The notes beneath the pieces were generated by a model. The model saw only the letters and a list, made by a program, of their open reading frames with translations, did not search any database and had not been told where the DNA came from. Below are positions 22,118 through 33,313 of a stretch of 64,000 nucleotides of DNA, piece after piece (position 1 is the first letter of the stretch; the number at the start of each line of letters is the position of its first letter). The position numbers and the translations under genes are program-made. This DNA comes from Anopheles merus (Eukaryota; Arthropoda; Insecta; Diptera; Culicidae): positions 22,510,793 through 22,574,792 of the forward strand of contig NC_054081.1 of the NCBI RefSeq assembly GCF_017562075.2, in the 5' to 3' direction.

Positions 22118-22143
22118 GGGGGGGGGGGGGGGGGGGGGGGGGG
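22118..22143 (+). repeat. Uninterrupted G26 run
   Basis: 26 consecutive G residues near the middle of the composite; potential G-quadruplex former, or length-unreliable in assembly. Confidence 0.9.
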
Positions 22144-22317
22144 CATGTGTGTGGTATGAATGTGTGCAAGCGATTTATGGACCTTTGATTCGCTCCGACT
22201 TGAACTCGTTGCACCAACGGATCGGACTCGCTAATGCTAACTGATGCTAATGCTAAAAGGCGGTTTGACAAAATATGCTCAGTACTACACCACCTGACTT
22301 CCTATAACATGGTACGA

Positions 22318-22678
22318 AGAGTGCTCGCACAGTACAAAGTGAAGCACTGCACGAAATTTGCGAAATATGCTTGCATTGTGCGAAGTGTGCTCGCACTGTG
22401 CGAAGTGTACGAAACGTCCGGACTATGCTTGCACTGTGCGTAAAGAGCGCGCACTATGCGGAGTGTGCTCGCACAGTATTAAGAGTGCGCGCACTGTGCG
22501 GAGTGTGCGAAAAGTGCGCGCACTGTACGGAGTGTGCGAAAAGTGCGCGCACAGTGCGAAGTGTGCGTAAAGTGCGGAATGTGCTCGCACTGTGCGAAAA
22601 GTGCGAAGTGCGCGCACTGTGCGAAGTGTGCTCGCACACTACCATGAGGTGTGCTGTGCGCACAGTGCGCACTCGCGT
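22318..22678 (-). repeat. Tandem array of GTGCG/GCGCGCAC units (right, inverted)
   Basis: Opposite-orientation counterpart of 20518-20712, longer and more diverged, with about 27-29-bp higher-order units of the type AGTGCGCGCACTGTGCGG plus AGTGTGCGAAA. Confidence 0.85.
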
Positions 22679-22925
22679 ACAATGCCCAACACTAGTACTA
22701 GCACCACTATAGGTACGTTTACCCTAGTAGGCACTCAAGAATGTATGCATCGGACGACTTGTTATTTGAATGTATAGGTTCTCTTGGTGTGCGAGTGTTC
22801 GCTGAAAGTGTTCGCTAACATGTGAACACCGTTTACTCTGAAGATAGCTTTAGGCCAACGATAACATACACTTACTTGTCTATTTTAGGTTTACAAAGTC
22901 AAACTCCTACTGTGTTTCTGAATAA

Positions 22926-23955
22926 GGTAAACGTACCTATAGTTGTGGTAGCACCAATAGTGGTGGTATTGCACTAAAATGCGTCTCATACGCAAAATTA
23001 ACAGAAGTTTAGTTATTTATGATAGTTTGACATGTTCTCTGGCCCTTTACAAAGGGTTTAAAAGTTAAATGGGGCCATTCCATTACATAGTAACCGAAAA
23101 TTTCATAACTTTGTAAAATGTGTCCACATTTTTCCAAAATCCTTCCAAAAATCCGAAATTCATATATTTGTTAACGTTCTAAAATACCACATAACAACGC
23201 CATTGTTAATTTTTTAACATAATTGTTTACAAATGATATTGTTTTATGAAAGTTTATTGCCTGTTGGCCATATTTACGTATTTTAAGTGTTTTTTAAGAT
23301 TGTGCCATTATAGGTATACAAAACAGGCGTGTTCCTTCAGTGGTCTTAGTTATAAAATCAACAAAAAACATGACATTTTAGTTTTTTTTCGACGATATTT
23401 ATGACATGTCGTACAGTTCTCATTAAAATAAGGAATAGAAATGAATTTTCTGTAAGTAATTTACCAAACAAAGGCCAAAACTCGCTTATCTGGCTGAGTG
23501 AAAAATCGACTTCAAATCAAGCTTACTATTATATAAAATATAACTAATATTTTCATCAACCAAATTCATACATCTTTTACGATCAAATTATGTAAGAAAG
23601 AACCGAAATTATGGCAGTAATCCTTACTATTCATACGAAAACAGCTTCAAAACTAAGTTCCATTGAAATCATACACTGTTTTTGAGGCATCTTTGTTTAC
23701 CACCCTTATAGGAATACAATACGACGACTATAGGAACCATACCACCATTATAGGTACAGCGAAGCAGTCACAAAAATATGTATTTTTTTAGTAAAATTTA
23801 TGTGTTTCATGGCAAAAATGGTTGGGATTGCAAAGCTAAACATATTCCAATTGCTATGTGTTAAAATATTCATGAATTTACCTTCCTGACACTGTAAATA
23901 TATCAAAACACATCTGTACCGCTACAAATTGCACCACTATTGCTACATTTACCCT
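22926..23955 (-). repeat. Right arm of composite, itself with element-like ends
   Basis: Starts AAGGTAAACGTACCTATAG and ends, inverted, AGGGTAAATGTAGCAATAG, so the arm has its own 24-bp terminal inverted repeats. A further inverted copy of that terminus sits at 22695-22722, separated by 204 bp. Contains CCTATAGTGGT-type motifs near 22935, 22955, 23305, 23335, 23700, 23725, 23745 and 23930. Confidence 0.75.
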
Positions 23956-24201
23956 ATACTTCGATTTTTTTTGCAGGCTATCTTTACAAAATATGAAAGT
24001 TCATTGTTTTTTTCAATAGCTGTTTTCATGATTGGATTTATATTGCAAATTTTTTTTAATAAATGAAAACATTTTCAAATGAACTCATATGACTTGGAAT
24101 GAAATAATAAAAGGAACGCAAAGTTATTAGTTCACACTGATCAATAATTTATTTGTTTTTGTTTGTTTGTATTAGTTCAACACCTTAACTGCTCAAAAAC
24201 A

Positions 24202-25880
24202 TTAAAAGCACTCTTTGAAACAATCCATACACATTTGAGGTGGATTTGGACATTTGGCACAAACGTTGTTGTGTAATTTGCATTTTTGTGTACGTCTTTG
24301 CGTGACGAGCACTGTCGCATTTTGATATAACAATTTACACACATTTACACACTTGAATCTTTACGTTTTTGTAAATAATGAATATTGTCATTATATTCTT
24401 CCTGAGTATCTGAATACTCTGAGCAAAGCCATTCGTGTACAATCTTTTCTCTGAATTCTCGTATCCCAATTTTATATTATTAGCATTTTGATAAACGATA
24501 TGCGCATTCACAACAGATGTGCCTGTGAGTAGGTATAGAGCAAGTTTGTGGTACCACTTTCGACTTCTCCTTGAGTGTGTGGCGTATGAGATCATCTGAT
24601 CACTTTTTTTTTTTTTTTCAGGAGTAACGGTCCATAAAGGCCGTATTGTTCAAAATCGGATTTCTTTTATCAATACCATATTTTCCTTGGTTGTAATCTA
24701 TCACTGCCACTGGCTTAAGTTTTTCTGTACGTCGCGGTTTACTTGCATTTGTTGTTGACACTAGCACTGGGGCATGTTTCGTGGAAATCATACGTACGTC
24801 TCTAAAATCCCTCCACTTCAAGACGACAATTCCATTCGGATCTTCTTTTGAGATCATTTCACCTTTCTTCAGTTTCGATGCCATAACTTCTTTAGGCATA
24901 TATTTTTTTGTTGAACCTTAATGTACCAACTACATGAGTTTTGTTTTACAGAAATTTTAGCGCTAGTTCGTAACTCGTAAAAAATTGTCTATGTACAAAG
25001 TGCCCCCTCATTCATTAGCTTTTCGGCAAGCTCAAAGCAAACATTCGTACCGACGCCTAGTTTGGTCTTTATCATTTTACCCTGCGTACACCTTCATAGA
25101 CCGTGTGTAGCCCTCATTACAACGCAGTTTAAATAATTTTATTCCATATTTATGAGCTGTTTAAAAATAAAGCGTCCTTTAAAAGGTACCATAGATTCAT
25201 CTATTACAATATCTTTACCAGGAGTATATACGGCTTGATAGTTATTCATCAAAAGTTGTACCAGTAGCGAAATTTTATGTAGTCTACTTGGAGATTCAAT
25301 TATTTCGTTATCAGAAAGGTGAAAGGTTAACATGATCAGTTGAAAACGATGGCGGGAGTTTTTTTTTTTAGAATTGGAAAAATTGAATATTGGACTTACA
25401 GACCAATATTTATTAGGAAAAAAGTAGAAAAAAGGCCATCAAAAAGAGAATTACGATAATTTTTTTTTTATTTCGTGCTCATCAGTCGGCAACCAAGAAT
25501 TTCCACGAACGTGTTTCTTTGTACCATTCGCATATTTTTACGCATAATTATTGGTTTCCGTCGCAATCAATTTGAGAACCGAATCGTTTACAAACAAAGA
25601 TAATGATTCTCCAGGCGTGATGTTTTCATAGAGGCTTGTTTGCAGACATCCCTTGCTTGTAAATTGAAATGTTTTTTGTCTTCCCAAAAATTCTGTCCAA
25701 TTTATAGTTTCGAATGACGAAGGTAGTTCAATATTGGTCTCCTCTTTCTCTTCTTCGTCCACAAATTCTTTCAATATTTCATCGAGCTGATCACTGTCGT
25801 ATGATACATTTGTATCGGTGTCGGTATCAGTATCAGAATAGATGTCCGTGTGCGTTTCTCGAATGTGTTTGGGTCATCTC
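24202..25880 (-). pseudogene. piggyBac-type transposase (frameshifted)
   Basis: Minus-strand segments in order: an acidic N-terminus (25880-25538, with FVDEEEKEETN), a gap, then VQLLMNNYQAVYTPGKDI with the first catalytic Asp in VIDESMVPFKGR (25333-25139). Next come the second Asp in LYIDNFF..SYELA (about 25000-24960, frameshifted), MPKEVMASKLKKGE and LKWRDFRDVRMISTKH (24899-24618), the third Asp in VIDYNQGKYGIDKRN, KWYHKLALYLLTGTSVVNAHIVY (24595-24480), and a C-terminal cysteine-rich finger CAKCPNPPQMCMDCF ending at TAA 24202-24204. All three catalytic Asp positions survive but at least three frameshifts make it non-functional. It would cut and paste DNA at TTAA sites. Confidence 0.9.
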
Positions 25881-26277
25881 TTGTTTTAATTACTGTTTTT
25901 CTCATATTTTTGAGACACTCCCACGATTGATTGGTATGATCCCATTAGTTTGTAAACAAATAATTACAAAAATCTGGGAGACACTCAATACATCGCTTGA
26001 AAAATTTAAGAAAATTAAGAAACAGCCAACAAATACAAGCAAGCAATTCATGGGAAACCCTACAGAAAAACCGCTGCGAAGAAAAAAAAACACGTTATCA
26101 ATGCCAAAATATCTCCCACTACAAGCAGCAGAGAGGTGGTAGGAGACATGAAAAACAGAGCGCCAATGATCATTGCGAGAGAACAGAAAGTGCGCAGATT
26201 TGTGATTCTCATTCCTCTTTTATCATGAACGCTACGCTCTGAGCAAGCAAATCGATTTCAGACTCGGCGGTCAAAGT

Positions 26278-26282
26278 GTTAA
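26278..26282 (-). repeat. piggyBac 5' terminus with TTAA
   Basis: Minus-strand TTAA (26279-26282) followed by CACTTTGACCGCCGAGTC, the typical start of a piggyBac-like element upstream of the transposase. The other terminus, expected below 24200, could not be identified. Confidence 0.65.
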
Positions 26283-27530
26283 ATGCTATCTCCAGCAAGC
26301 TAGGCTGAATATAACTACCACATTGCGATCCAATACACAATCAGATTCGCACAGTAACTGCACACATGCCACAATATAGACCATACCATAATCCCCGTAA
26401 TGTGGTCCTCACAACCTCATGCAACCACATCTCGCACAAAACACACTAACTAAAACAATAATACATTCACTGCACCATGCTCTTCATATGCCCCACTGCA
26501 AACCAATAATCGGGCCGTTTCCGTTTTAAGCTCGTAGGCTGATATTTCAGCCTGTTAGCTATTTGCATTGTATTGCAGTTTTCGAGCAGCTATCTAAGTG
26601 GGTATAATATACAGGTGGGCTTATCCCAAGGTGTATAAATTTAGAAGAGTGATTGCTTCTGCTTCTGAATGAAGATGTTAAGAGTGTTTTGAGTATTCGT
26701 CAAGCCTCCTGATAATTTGTTTGAGCAAAATTTTTCAAAAAATGATATTCAAATTTGGTTATAAAAAACATGCTATAATACCACATCGACTACATACACT
26801 TTGATTCTATATTCCATCACCTGATCTCTTTAATGCTACTTGGGATTAATGTAAACATAACCTTGTTTTTCCATTTTTCGCTTTCAGGCTAGAATAATCT
26901 AGACTGAAAATTGCAGGGTAACTTTATGTGTGGTTTTGTATGGAGTGTCTACATGATTTCAGCCTCCAACTGTCAAACTCCATTCAAAAAGCTGACTATA
27001 ATCGTGAAGAGTCCCAATATTATATTTGATTGCGTCACGGCTGCTATACCAAAAATACTCGCACATCACTACACTGATACACTGGCTCACACGCACATTC
27101 ACCATCCTATCCCTAACCCAGCACCGGGAGCCAAGCGTCGCTTGATTGACCATTCCCCTGACACGGCTGCTATTGCCGCTGGGCAGCTACCAGTGCTAAT
27201 TCGATCCAGCGCTAGAGTCGATCCAGTGTAAATTCACGTGGTTCGTTTTGCGCTCCTGGAGTGTCCAACTGGACTATGAGGGATGCTGTGCGTTGCTTGG
27301 CATCGAGACTTTGAAGCAACGGAACTGCAACGCTCAGAGGCCGTTTGTCGCGGGACTTCTTGACAATCGGATCGATTCGCCCGTGCTTCTTTCGAAGCTT
27401 CTTTCGATGAATGGGTAAAACTATGGACCTGAGATGGGGCGCTATCTCAGTACTCAAACTGGTAACCAAAGGCAGACAATTTTGGACTTATTTTTTGAGA
27501 GAGAGAGAGCAAAAAAGCTGATACTCTTCC
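26283..27530. other. No gene seen
   Basis: Mixed-composition DNA. ORFs at 26911-27231 and 27212-27469 overlap on opposite strands and show no family motifs. The right end grades into the duplicated segment. Confidence 0.4.
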
Positions 27531-28052
27531 CTCTCTTCCCATTCTCTCACTACCACCTGCGCAAAGCGACGGAAGAAATCATTCCCTTTCGCGCATTTTC
27601 TCATGCCTTCTTTTTCCTTCCCACCCCGTTGCGCAAAGCGACGGAAGAAATCATGGCGTTCGGAGAATTTTATCATGCCTTCTTTTTCCCTCCTACGGCA
27701 AATTTGTCAAGCAGCTCGTCGAGCTACCCGTCCCTGGCTCCGCACCATACCCCTCGCCTGAGCGCGCTGTCGAAGGTTTGGATGTGTTGGTGCGTCAGAC
27801 GGCCAATCGCTGTCAGCCGTCGTCCGTGCCTTTTCCCTCCATAGCGCTATCTCTTTCACGCGTGTGGTCAATGCTCGCGAGCTGTTGTAGCGCTTAAAAA
27901 AAGCCGTTTAAAAACATTGCGACGATGAAGTTTAATTTTCACAAATCAAACCAAAAAAGCGCAATGAGTTCAAACGCTGCCAAGTAAAACTGACTAAGGA
28001 ATCGCTAGCTCACGCTGGAGGGTTTGCTGTGCAGAATCCTAATTCGCATTAA

Positions 28053-28162
28053 CACGTTCAGCCCGACGCTGATTTTCATCAACATTCCGTTCCGCCGGCA
28101 TCTAGAACGCAGGCTGGAAAGTTCACTGGCAGTCCCTGGGGCCTGCCATCGATCTGAACGTG
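28053..28162. mobile_element. TTAA-flanked 110-bp MITE (piggyBac type)
   Basis: Ends CACGTTCAG and CTGAACGTG, flanked by TTAA at 28049-28052 and 28163-28166. Absent from the paralogous position in copy 2 (about 31180-31250). Confidence 0.85.
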
Positions 28163-28345
28163 TTAAGCATTAAGCATAACTTGGTTACCATAAGCTTTTG
28201 CTTTCGCATGGTGTAGATTACACAGATATGCTGAGCCGTCTGCGCAAGGGTGTGGGTGTGCGTGTGTGTGTAACACTTTCGCCAAATGTGTTTTCTTCCG
28301 GAATGTTATGATCCATCGGTCATAAAGAAAAGAAGGTGTTCATGA

Positions 28346-28728
28346 CAGAGACGGATTAGGGGGAATCGGGGGCCCTAGGCGGAAAGACAAGTTGAGGTCC
28401 CTGTAAATGGTAACTGGTGACCGGTGGGAGGGGGTACTGGCACACCGCTGTTGGGAGATTGAATAGTATACTTAAATTGTCAGCGGAGGGAGGAAGGGTG
28501 GGGGGGTAATCGGTCATGGGACCCCTACGATCATCGGTCATAGGCCCTAAAATTATTGCCAGTATGAAAGGAGAGGGAGGCAAATGGTTCTCCAGCCACG
28601 GGGCCCCAACGACCATCTTTCAGGGGGGCCTTGTCGCTAATACTCTGTCCACTTGTAGACATACTGCATACTACAGACTAGAGATCTTCGGCGACCGCGT
28701 AGTCCGCCAACCGTTAGAACCGCCGCTG
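28346..28728. mobile_element. hAT-type 383-bp MITE
   Basis: Ends CAGAGACGG and, inverted, CAGCGGCGG, flanked by the 8-bp duplication GTTCATGA (28338-28345 and 28729-28736). Copy 2 has the uninterrupted target near 31428. GC-rich and non-coding. Confidence 0.85.
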
Positions 28729-29644
28729 GTTCATGACGGTGTATTTTTGTTGCTGTGGAGGTACATCCTTCCTCCTGCCTGCTGCGTATGCACCGAACAG
28801 GAGACAGTGTGGCAGTATGCAAGTTGCACGATGGATAGGAACGGTCCCGCGGCACCACCATCATTCCGCACATCTGCATGCCCGTTGTGGGTTCTAACCG
28901 CGTATGAACCGCCGTAGCCGTAGCAAGAGCTGACTATCCGGCTACGTGGTACTCAAGTCCTGAAAAGGCCAACATGATCGCGTAGTCCGTAATGACAAGA
29001 ATAATAATAAGAAAAAGAACTTTGAAGCGCCATCCGTACCGGGGAAGAGTTTGTTATGACTTTGTTGCTGCCGGGTCTACCGCCGTGGCGCGACAAATGC
29101 ACGGAATACACTTGAACAAAGGACATGAACCTACCGAGCCTTACCGAGCCATTCCAAGGCAGTGCCGGTCGCACGGCGTCATGATACCGACTCTAAGTCA
29201 ACAAGCCGACAGATTCTGGATGGACAGGTGCAACACCATACGCACACCGTACAAAACCAATCCAGAATCCTCTTTTGTATGAGTTCAATTCAAGTTTTGA
29301 TTCCACTTGCGTCCGCTAGCTGAATTGGAAAGAAATGTGCTACATATCACATGCACGTTTGCTTCGATCGTGTTTCTTGTAAACACCCCCAACAGCAGAA
29401 CCGCTCGCAAAGATGTTGGTGCCAATTCAATGGTAGTATTGTCTCCTAGGTAGCGGTAATCGATCGGGCGGCGTACAGTGCGTTTTCTGAGAATTCATGG
29501 AGTGTGTAGACGCAGCCGGTGACAATGCACGCATCAGAATCAAACAGTTTTAGGGTTCACGCACGCACGCACATACACACACGCGCGCACCCACGAAAGC
29601 GCGTACGCGAGCACGGGCATCGAATGGTCTCATCAGCAGCGCCG

Positions 29645-30480
29645 GGCGGGGTGGGGGATCGCGACATGATAAAGTTAACGGTCACTTTCCCCGCGCTGTG
29701 TGTGTGTGTGTGTGTGTGTGTGTGTCGCGACCCGAAAACTCGAGACAGATTTCTGCACATTTAAAAAAAGTTATTTTATTTCCATTATACACTGTGCTAC
29801 ATGATGCTCAGAAGGTCGTTGAAGCGTCAAACATGTTCAAAATAAAAAAATATTTAGATTAGTGTTAGACGTTCTCCTACGCTTGTTTGAAATAGGCTTC
29901 TTCACCCTCAAGTGGCAGGGGCATCGAATGGTCTCATCAGCAGCGGAGCGAAATAAAATAAACCATCAATACGCCGATAACACTTTGAATCCAAATCCAG
30001 CTTCTCCCACAGCGTCTCAAGGTCACACACAAATAAATAAATACTAACACCCACTAATAACAGTAGACAACCGCAATGCACATATGAGTATCAACGCATA
30101 CACCGCAACAGCCAATCAGCTGGCGGCGGAAGGCACGGGCAGAAGCGCAAGTAAGGCAAGGCAGGATGAGGGAGGGAGAAGATGCGGACGAGAAAATGGA
30201 CGCCAATAATATTAAATTTTTTGACCGTTTTTTTTGTTGCTTTGCCGCCATAAATAGTTCGTCCATTTCGCCAACAGATGGCGCTAACCCTGCGCAGGCC
30301 TGCGCCGGAATCGCTGAAGTCCCGCGCGGGAGACCAGTCAAAATCTGCGCTGGCCAGCGCAGGCTTTGGTACATTTCCTGCGCAGGAAACTGCTCGAATT
30401 TGCGCAGTGGGCGGCCTTGTGGCCAGTGGTAGGGCCACACCGTGGTTGCCACAAACTCAACGATTTTATCCATACTCTTC
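29645..30480 (+). repeat. Dispersed repeat Z, copy A, with (GT)n
   Basis: Shares long blocks with 36165-36700 and, inverted, 37200-37660 (for example TAGACGTTCTC.TACGCTTGTTTGAAATAGG). The 27-bp phrase around GGCATCGAATGGTCTCATCAG occurs twice, near 29617 and 29920, bracketing 300 bp. A (GT) tract lies at 29696-29726. Confidence 0.75.
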
Positions 30481-30764
30481 GGCTTTCGGCAATCCGTATA
30501 TCACAGCCAGCTTTTTAGTGATAATTCATCACAATTATTGGTCTTTCGAACCGGGCACTACGTTATAGAAAGGCTGTTTTTATTTTGCTTTTTTTTAAAC
30601 AAAAATCTACTCTTTAGTTGAAACCAAGCTTTAAGCTGAAACTGTTTTCCAATTATGATGATGTAAAATAGTACATGTAAGTGTTCTTTTCGCATAGAAA
30701 ATTACATTTAAAGAAGATTACTTGTGGCTATCATATAGCCATGCTCCCCCAGGAAAAATAACTG
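30481..30764. other. Spacer, no gene
   Basis: AT-rich DNA between repeat Z copy A and the second copy of the 2-kb repeat. Confidence 0.4.
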
Positions 30765-32715
30765 ACTACCCCCTGTGCAAAGCGACGGAAGAAATCATGC
30801 CCTTTCGCACATTTTCTCAGGCCTTCTTTTTCCCTCCTACGGCAAATTTGTCGAGCAGCGTTTCGAGCTACCCGTCCCTGGCTCTGCTTCCTACCCCTCG
30901 CCTGAGCGCGCTGTCGAAGGTTTGGATGTGTTGGTGCGTCAGACGGCCAATCGCTGTCAGCCGTCGTCCGTGCTTTTTCCCTCCATAGCGCTATCTCTTT
31001 CACGCGTGTGGTCAATGCTCGCGAGCTGTTGTGGCGCTTAAAAAAACCGTTAACAAACATTGCGGCGTTGCATTTGATTTTTCACAAATCAAACCAAAAA
31101 AGCGCAATGAGTTCAAACGCTGCCAAGTAAAACTGACTAAGGAATCGCTAGCTCACGCTGGAGGGTTTGCTGTGCAATGCGCAGAACCCTATTTCGAAGT
31201 AGCGCACGCAACACAGGTGGCCATGGCCGTGCATAGAAAAGCTTAAACCTTATTGCATAAACCATAACTTTATGTGACACTATGTTTTTCCTTTCGTATG
31301 TCGTAGATTACATGGATAGGCTGAGCCGTCTGTGCAAGTGTGTGAGTGTGCGTGTGTGTGCAACACTGTCGCCAAATGTGTATTCCTCCGGAATGTTATG
31401 ATCCATCGGTCAAAGAAAGGAAGGTGTTCATGACGATGTTATTTTTTATTGTGGAGCTGCATCCTTCCCCCTGCCTGCAGCGTATGCATCGGGCAGGATA
31501 CAGTGTGGCAGTTTGCAAGTTGCCCGCTGGATAGGAGCGGGCCCGCGGCACCGCCATCATTCCGCACATCTTAACAGCATGCCAGTCGTGGGTTCTAACC
31601 GCGTATGAACCGTCCGCCGTAGCAAGGGGTGACTATCCGGCTACGTGGTACTCAAGTCCTGAAAAGGCTGGCATGATCGCGTAGGCCATTACGCCAATAA
31701 TAATAATAAGAAGAAGAAGAAGAACTTAGCATAGCAGTCCACACTCGGGGAAAATTTTTGTTTTGACTTTGGTGCTGCCGGGTCTACCGCTGTGGCGCGA
31801 CAAATGCACGGAATGCACTCGACCAAACCATGAACCCCGATCCAAACCCATTCCAAGGCAGTGCCGGTCGCACGGCGTCATGATACCGACTCAAAACCAA
31901 CAAGCCACCAGATTCTGGACGGACAGATGCAGTATCATACGCGCACCGTAATAAACCAAACCAGAATTCTATTTTGTATGGATTCAATTCAAAATGTTGT
32001 TTCCACTGCGGCCGCTAGCTGAATTGGAAAGAAATGTGCTACATATCACACGCACGTTTGCTTCGATCGTGTGTCTTTTTGATACCCCCAACAGCAGAAC
32101 CGGTCGCAAAGATGGTGGTCCCAATTAAATGGTTGTATTCCCGCTGCGCAAAACGATCGAAAACTTCTCAACCTCTCGCTCAATGTAGCTACAGAGCAGG
32201 AATTAATAATGATAAAGCGAGGTGAAAAGATGTGGAAGAGGGGAAGGAGGGGAGAAAGAGAACGTTGGTGTGAACTGTTTTTCGGCCACTATCATTTTTG
32301 CGCCATCACGGTCGTGTACCGGAGCTTTTTTTGACAGAAAGAGAAAACCCCATACAGCGCGCTCTCTCGAACAACCGTAAACGCTTCAATCGATCAAGAG
32401 CTTCGATCGGTTCTTCGGACGTTTCTGCTCGCTTTCTCGATCGGTTTCGGCGGAAAGCGAGCTAGAAAGCGAGCTCAAAAACTGCTCGATTTTGTTGTGC
32501 GGGTTGCCTCGTAGGTAGCGGTAATCGATCGGGTGGCGTACAGTGCGTTTTCTAAGAATGCATGGAGTGTGTAGACGCAGCCGGTGACAATGTACGCATC
32601 AGAATCAAACAGTTTTGGGGTTCCCGCACGCACGCACATACACGCGCACGCACGAATGCACGTGCGTACGCGAGAACGCACCCCCGAACGCGCGTACACG
32701 CACCTTATCGGTAGA
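30765..32715 (+). repeat. Dispersed 2-kb repeat, copy 2
   Basis: Direct-orientation partner of 27540-29640. It lacks both MITEs of copy 1 but has its own roughly 360-bp insertion (about 32143-32503, with CCCGC at both edges, inverted) relative to copy 1 at about 29437. Confidence 0.82.
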
Positions 32716-33313
32716 ATTGCTGGCTTAACTTCCCCCAGGACAATCGCATGGCAATCGGATTGAACGCGCAACATTTTCCATACAATCCGCAGTGTTGCGT
32801 TTTCTTCGCGCCAACTTTGCCTGTATTTTCAATGAGCCAAGCGATTTCACCCCCTCCTACACGCGTTGTGTCCTACAGCACGCTTGTCGCGGCAACGTTC
32901 ACCACATACACACACACATTTCCACACTCAGGGTACGACATCTTCCCTGTTGCTGTTCTGGACTCAGACAAAAGCTGGCATCGCGAAAGAATTGGTTTAA
33001 AATTAACAGTCGTTAAAAATTAACCAGAGTCGTTAAAAATTGCTAGAATTTGGTATCGCGAACGCATTGAGTTCATTTGTTAATTTTAACGACTGGTCCT
33101 ATGCCGTCGTTGTCAAGAGCGTATGCGATACAAATTAACAGTCGTTTAATTATACTGCTCGAATTTTTTCCCCGTGTTTGCCTATATGCGATATCGAGCA
33201 GTCGTTAACTGTTTTGACGGTCGTTTATTTTAAAAGGAATGAACAACTAATGAACTCAGTTAAACCAAAATGAACTTTAAACGACTGTTAAAAAAGTTCA
33301 TTTATTCGCGATG
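32716..33313. other. Non-coding, recurrent TTAACGACTG motif
   Basis: Six or more copies of a GTCGTTAA/TTAACGAC core in both orientations between 33008 and 33290, plus one at 33772. No gene. Confidence 0.5.

Larger units (their letters stand above)
15617..23955. mobile_element. Large inverted-repeat composite (fold-back-like)
   Basis: The left terminus AGGGCAAATGTACC..ATAGTGGTGCAATTTG at 15618 is mirrored at 23925-23955. Left-arm sequence continues after the hAT insertion at 19503-20500 and matches the inverse of about 22926-23910 over roughly 1 kb (for example the stretches around 19750 and 23650, 20340 and 23070, 20450 and 22980). Without the hAT insertion the structure is about 4.5 kb: two 1-kb inverted arms around a core carrying opposed tandem arrays. 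No transposase was found and no target duplication could be recognised at the outer ends. It may be one fold-back element or two inverted copies of a 1-kb element. Confidence 0.75.
27540..29640 (+). repeat. Dispersed 2-kb repeat, copy 1
   Basis: Matches 30765-32715 at high identity across most of its length (for example GAGCGCGCTGTCGAAGGTTT near 27757 and 30905, and the region 28870-29290 against 31560-31980). Copy 1 carries two extra insertions (28053-28162 and 28346-28728). A CA/GC-rich tract closes it near 29560-29610. An 80-bp block (GCGCAAAGCGACGGAAGAAA...) is duplicated in tandem at about 27557 and 27629. No coding capacity supported. Confidence 0.85.

Noticed and set aside
22358..22712. 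ORFs with repeated RTVRSVRKVR
   Set aside because: Same tandem-repeat artefact in the right-hand array.
25905..26065. Possible relative of the CAGGG/TA MITE (CTCCCACGATTGATTGG and GGGAAACCCT)
   Set aside because: Only scattered similarity to 11600-11843; no inverted ends or TA pair could be aligned.
26911..27231. 106-codon ORF
   Set aside because: No motifs, overlapping ORFs on the other strand, low coding character.
27434..27844. ORF with repeated HAFFFPP segments, partner at 30722-30988
   Set aside because: Comes from a duplicated non-coding repeat with an internal 80-bp tandem; the minus strand is also open.
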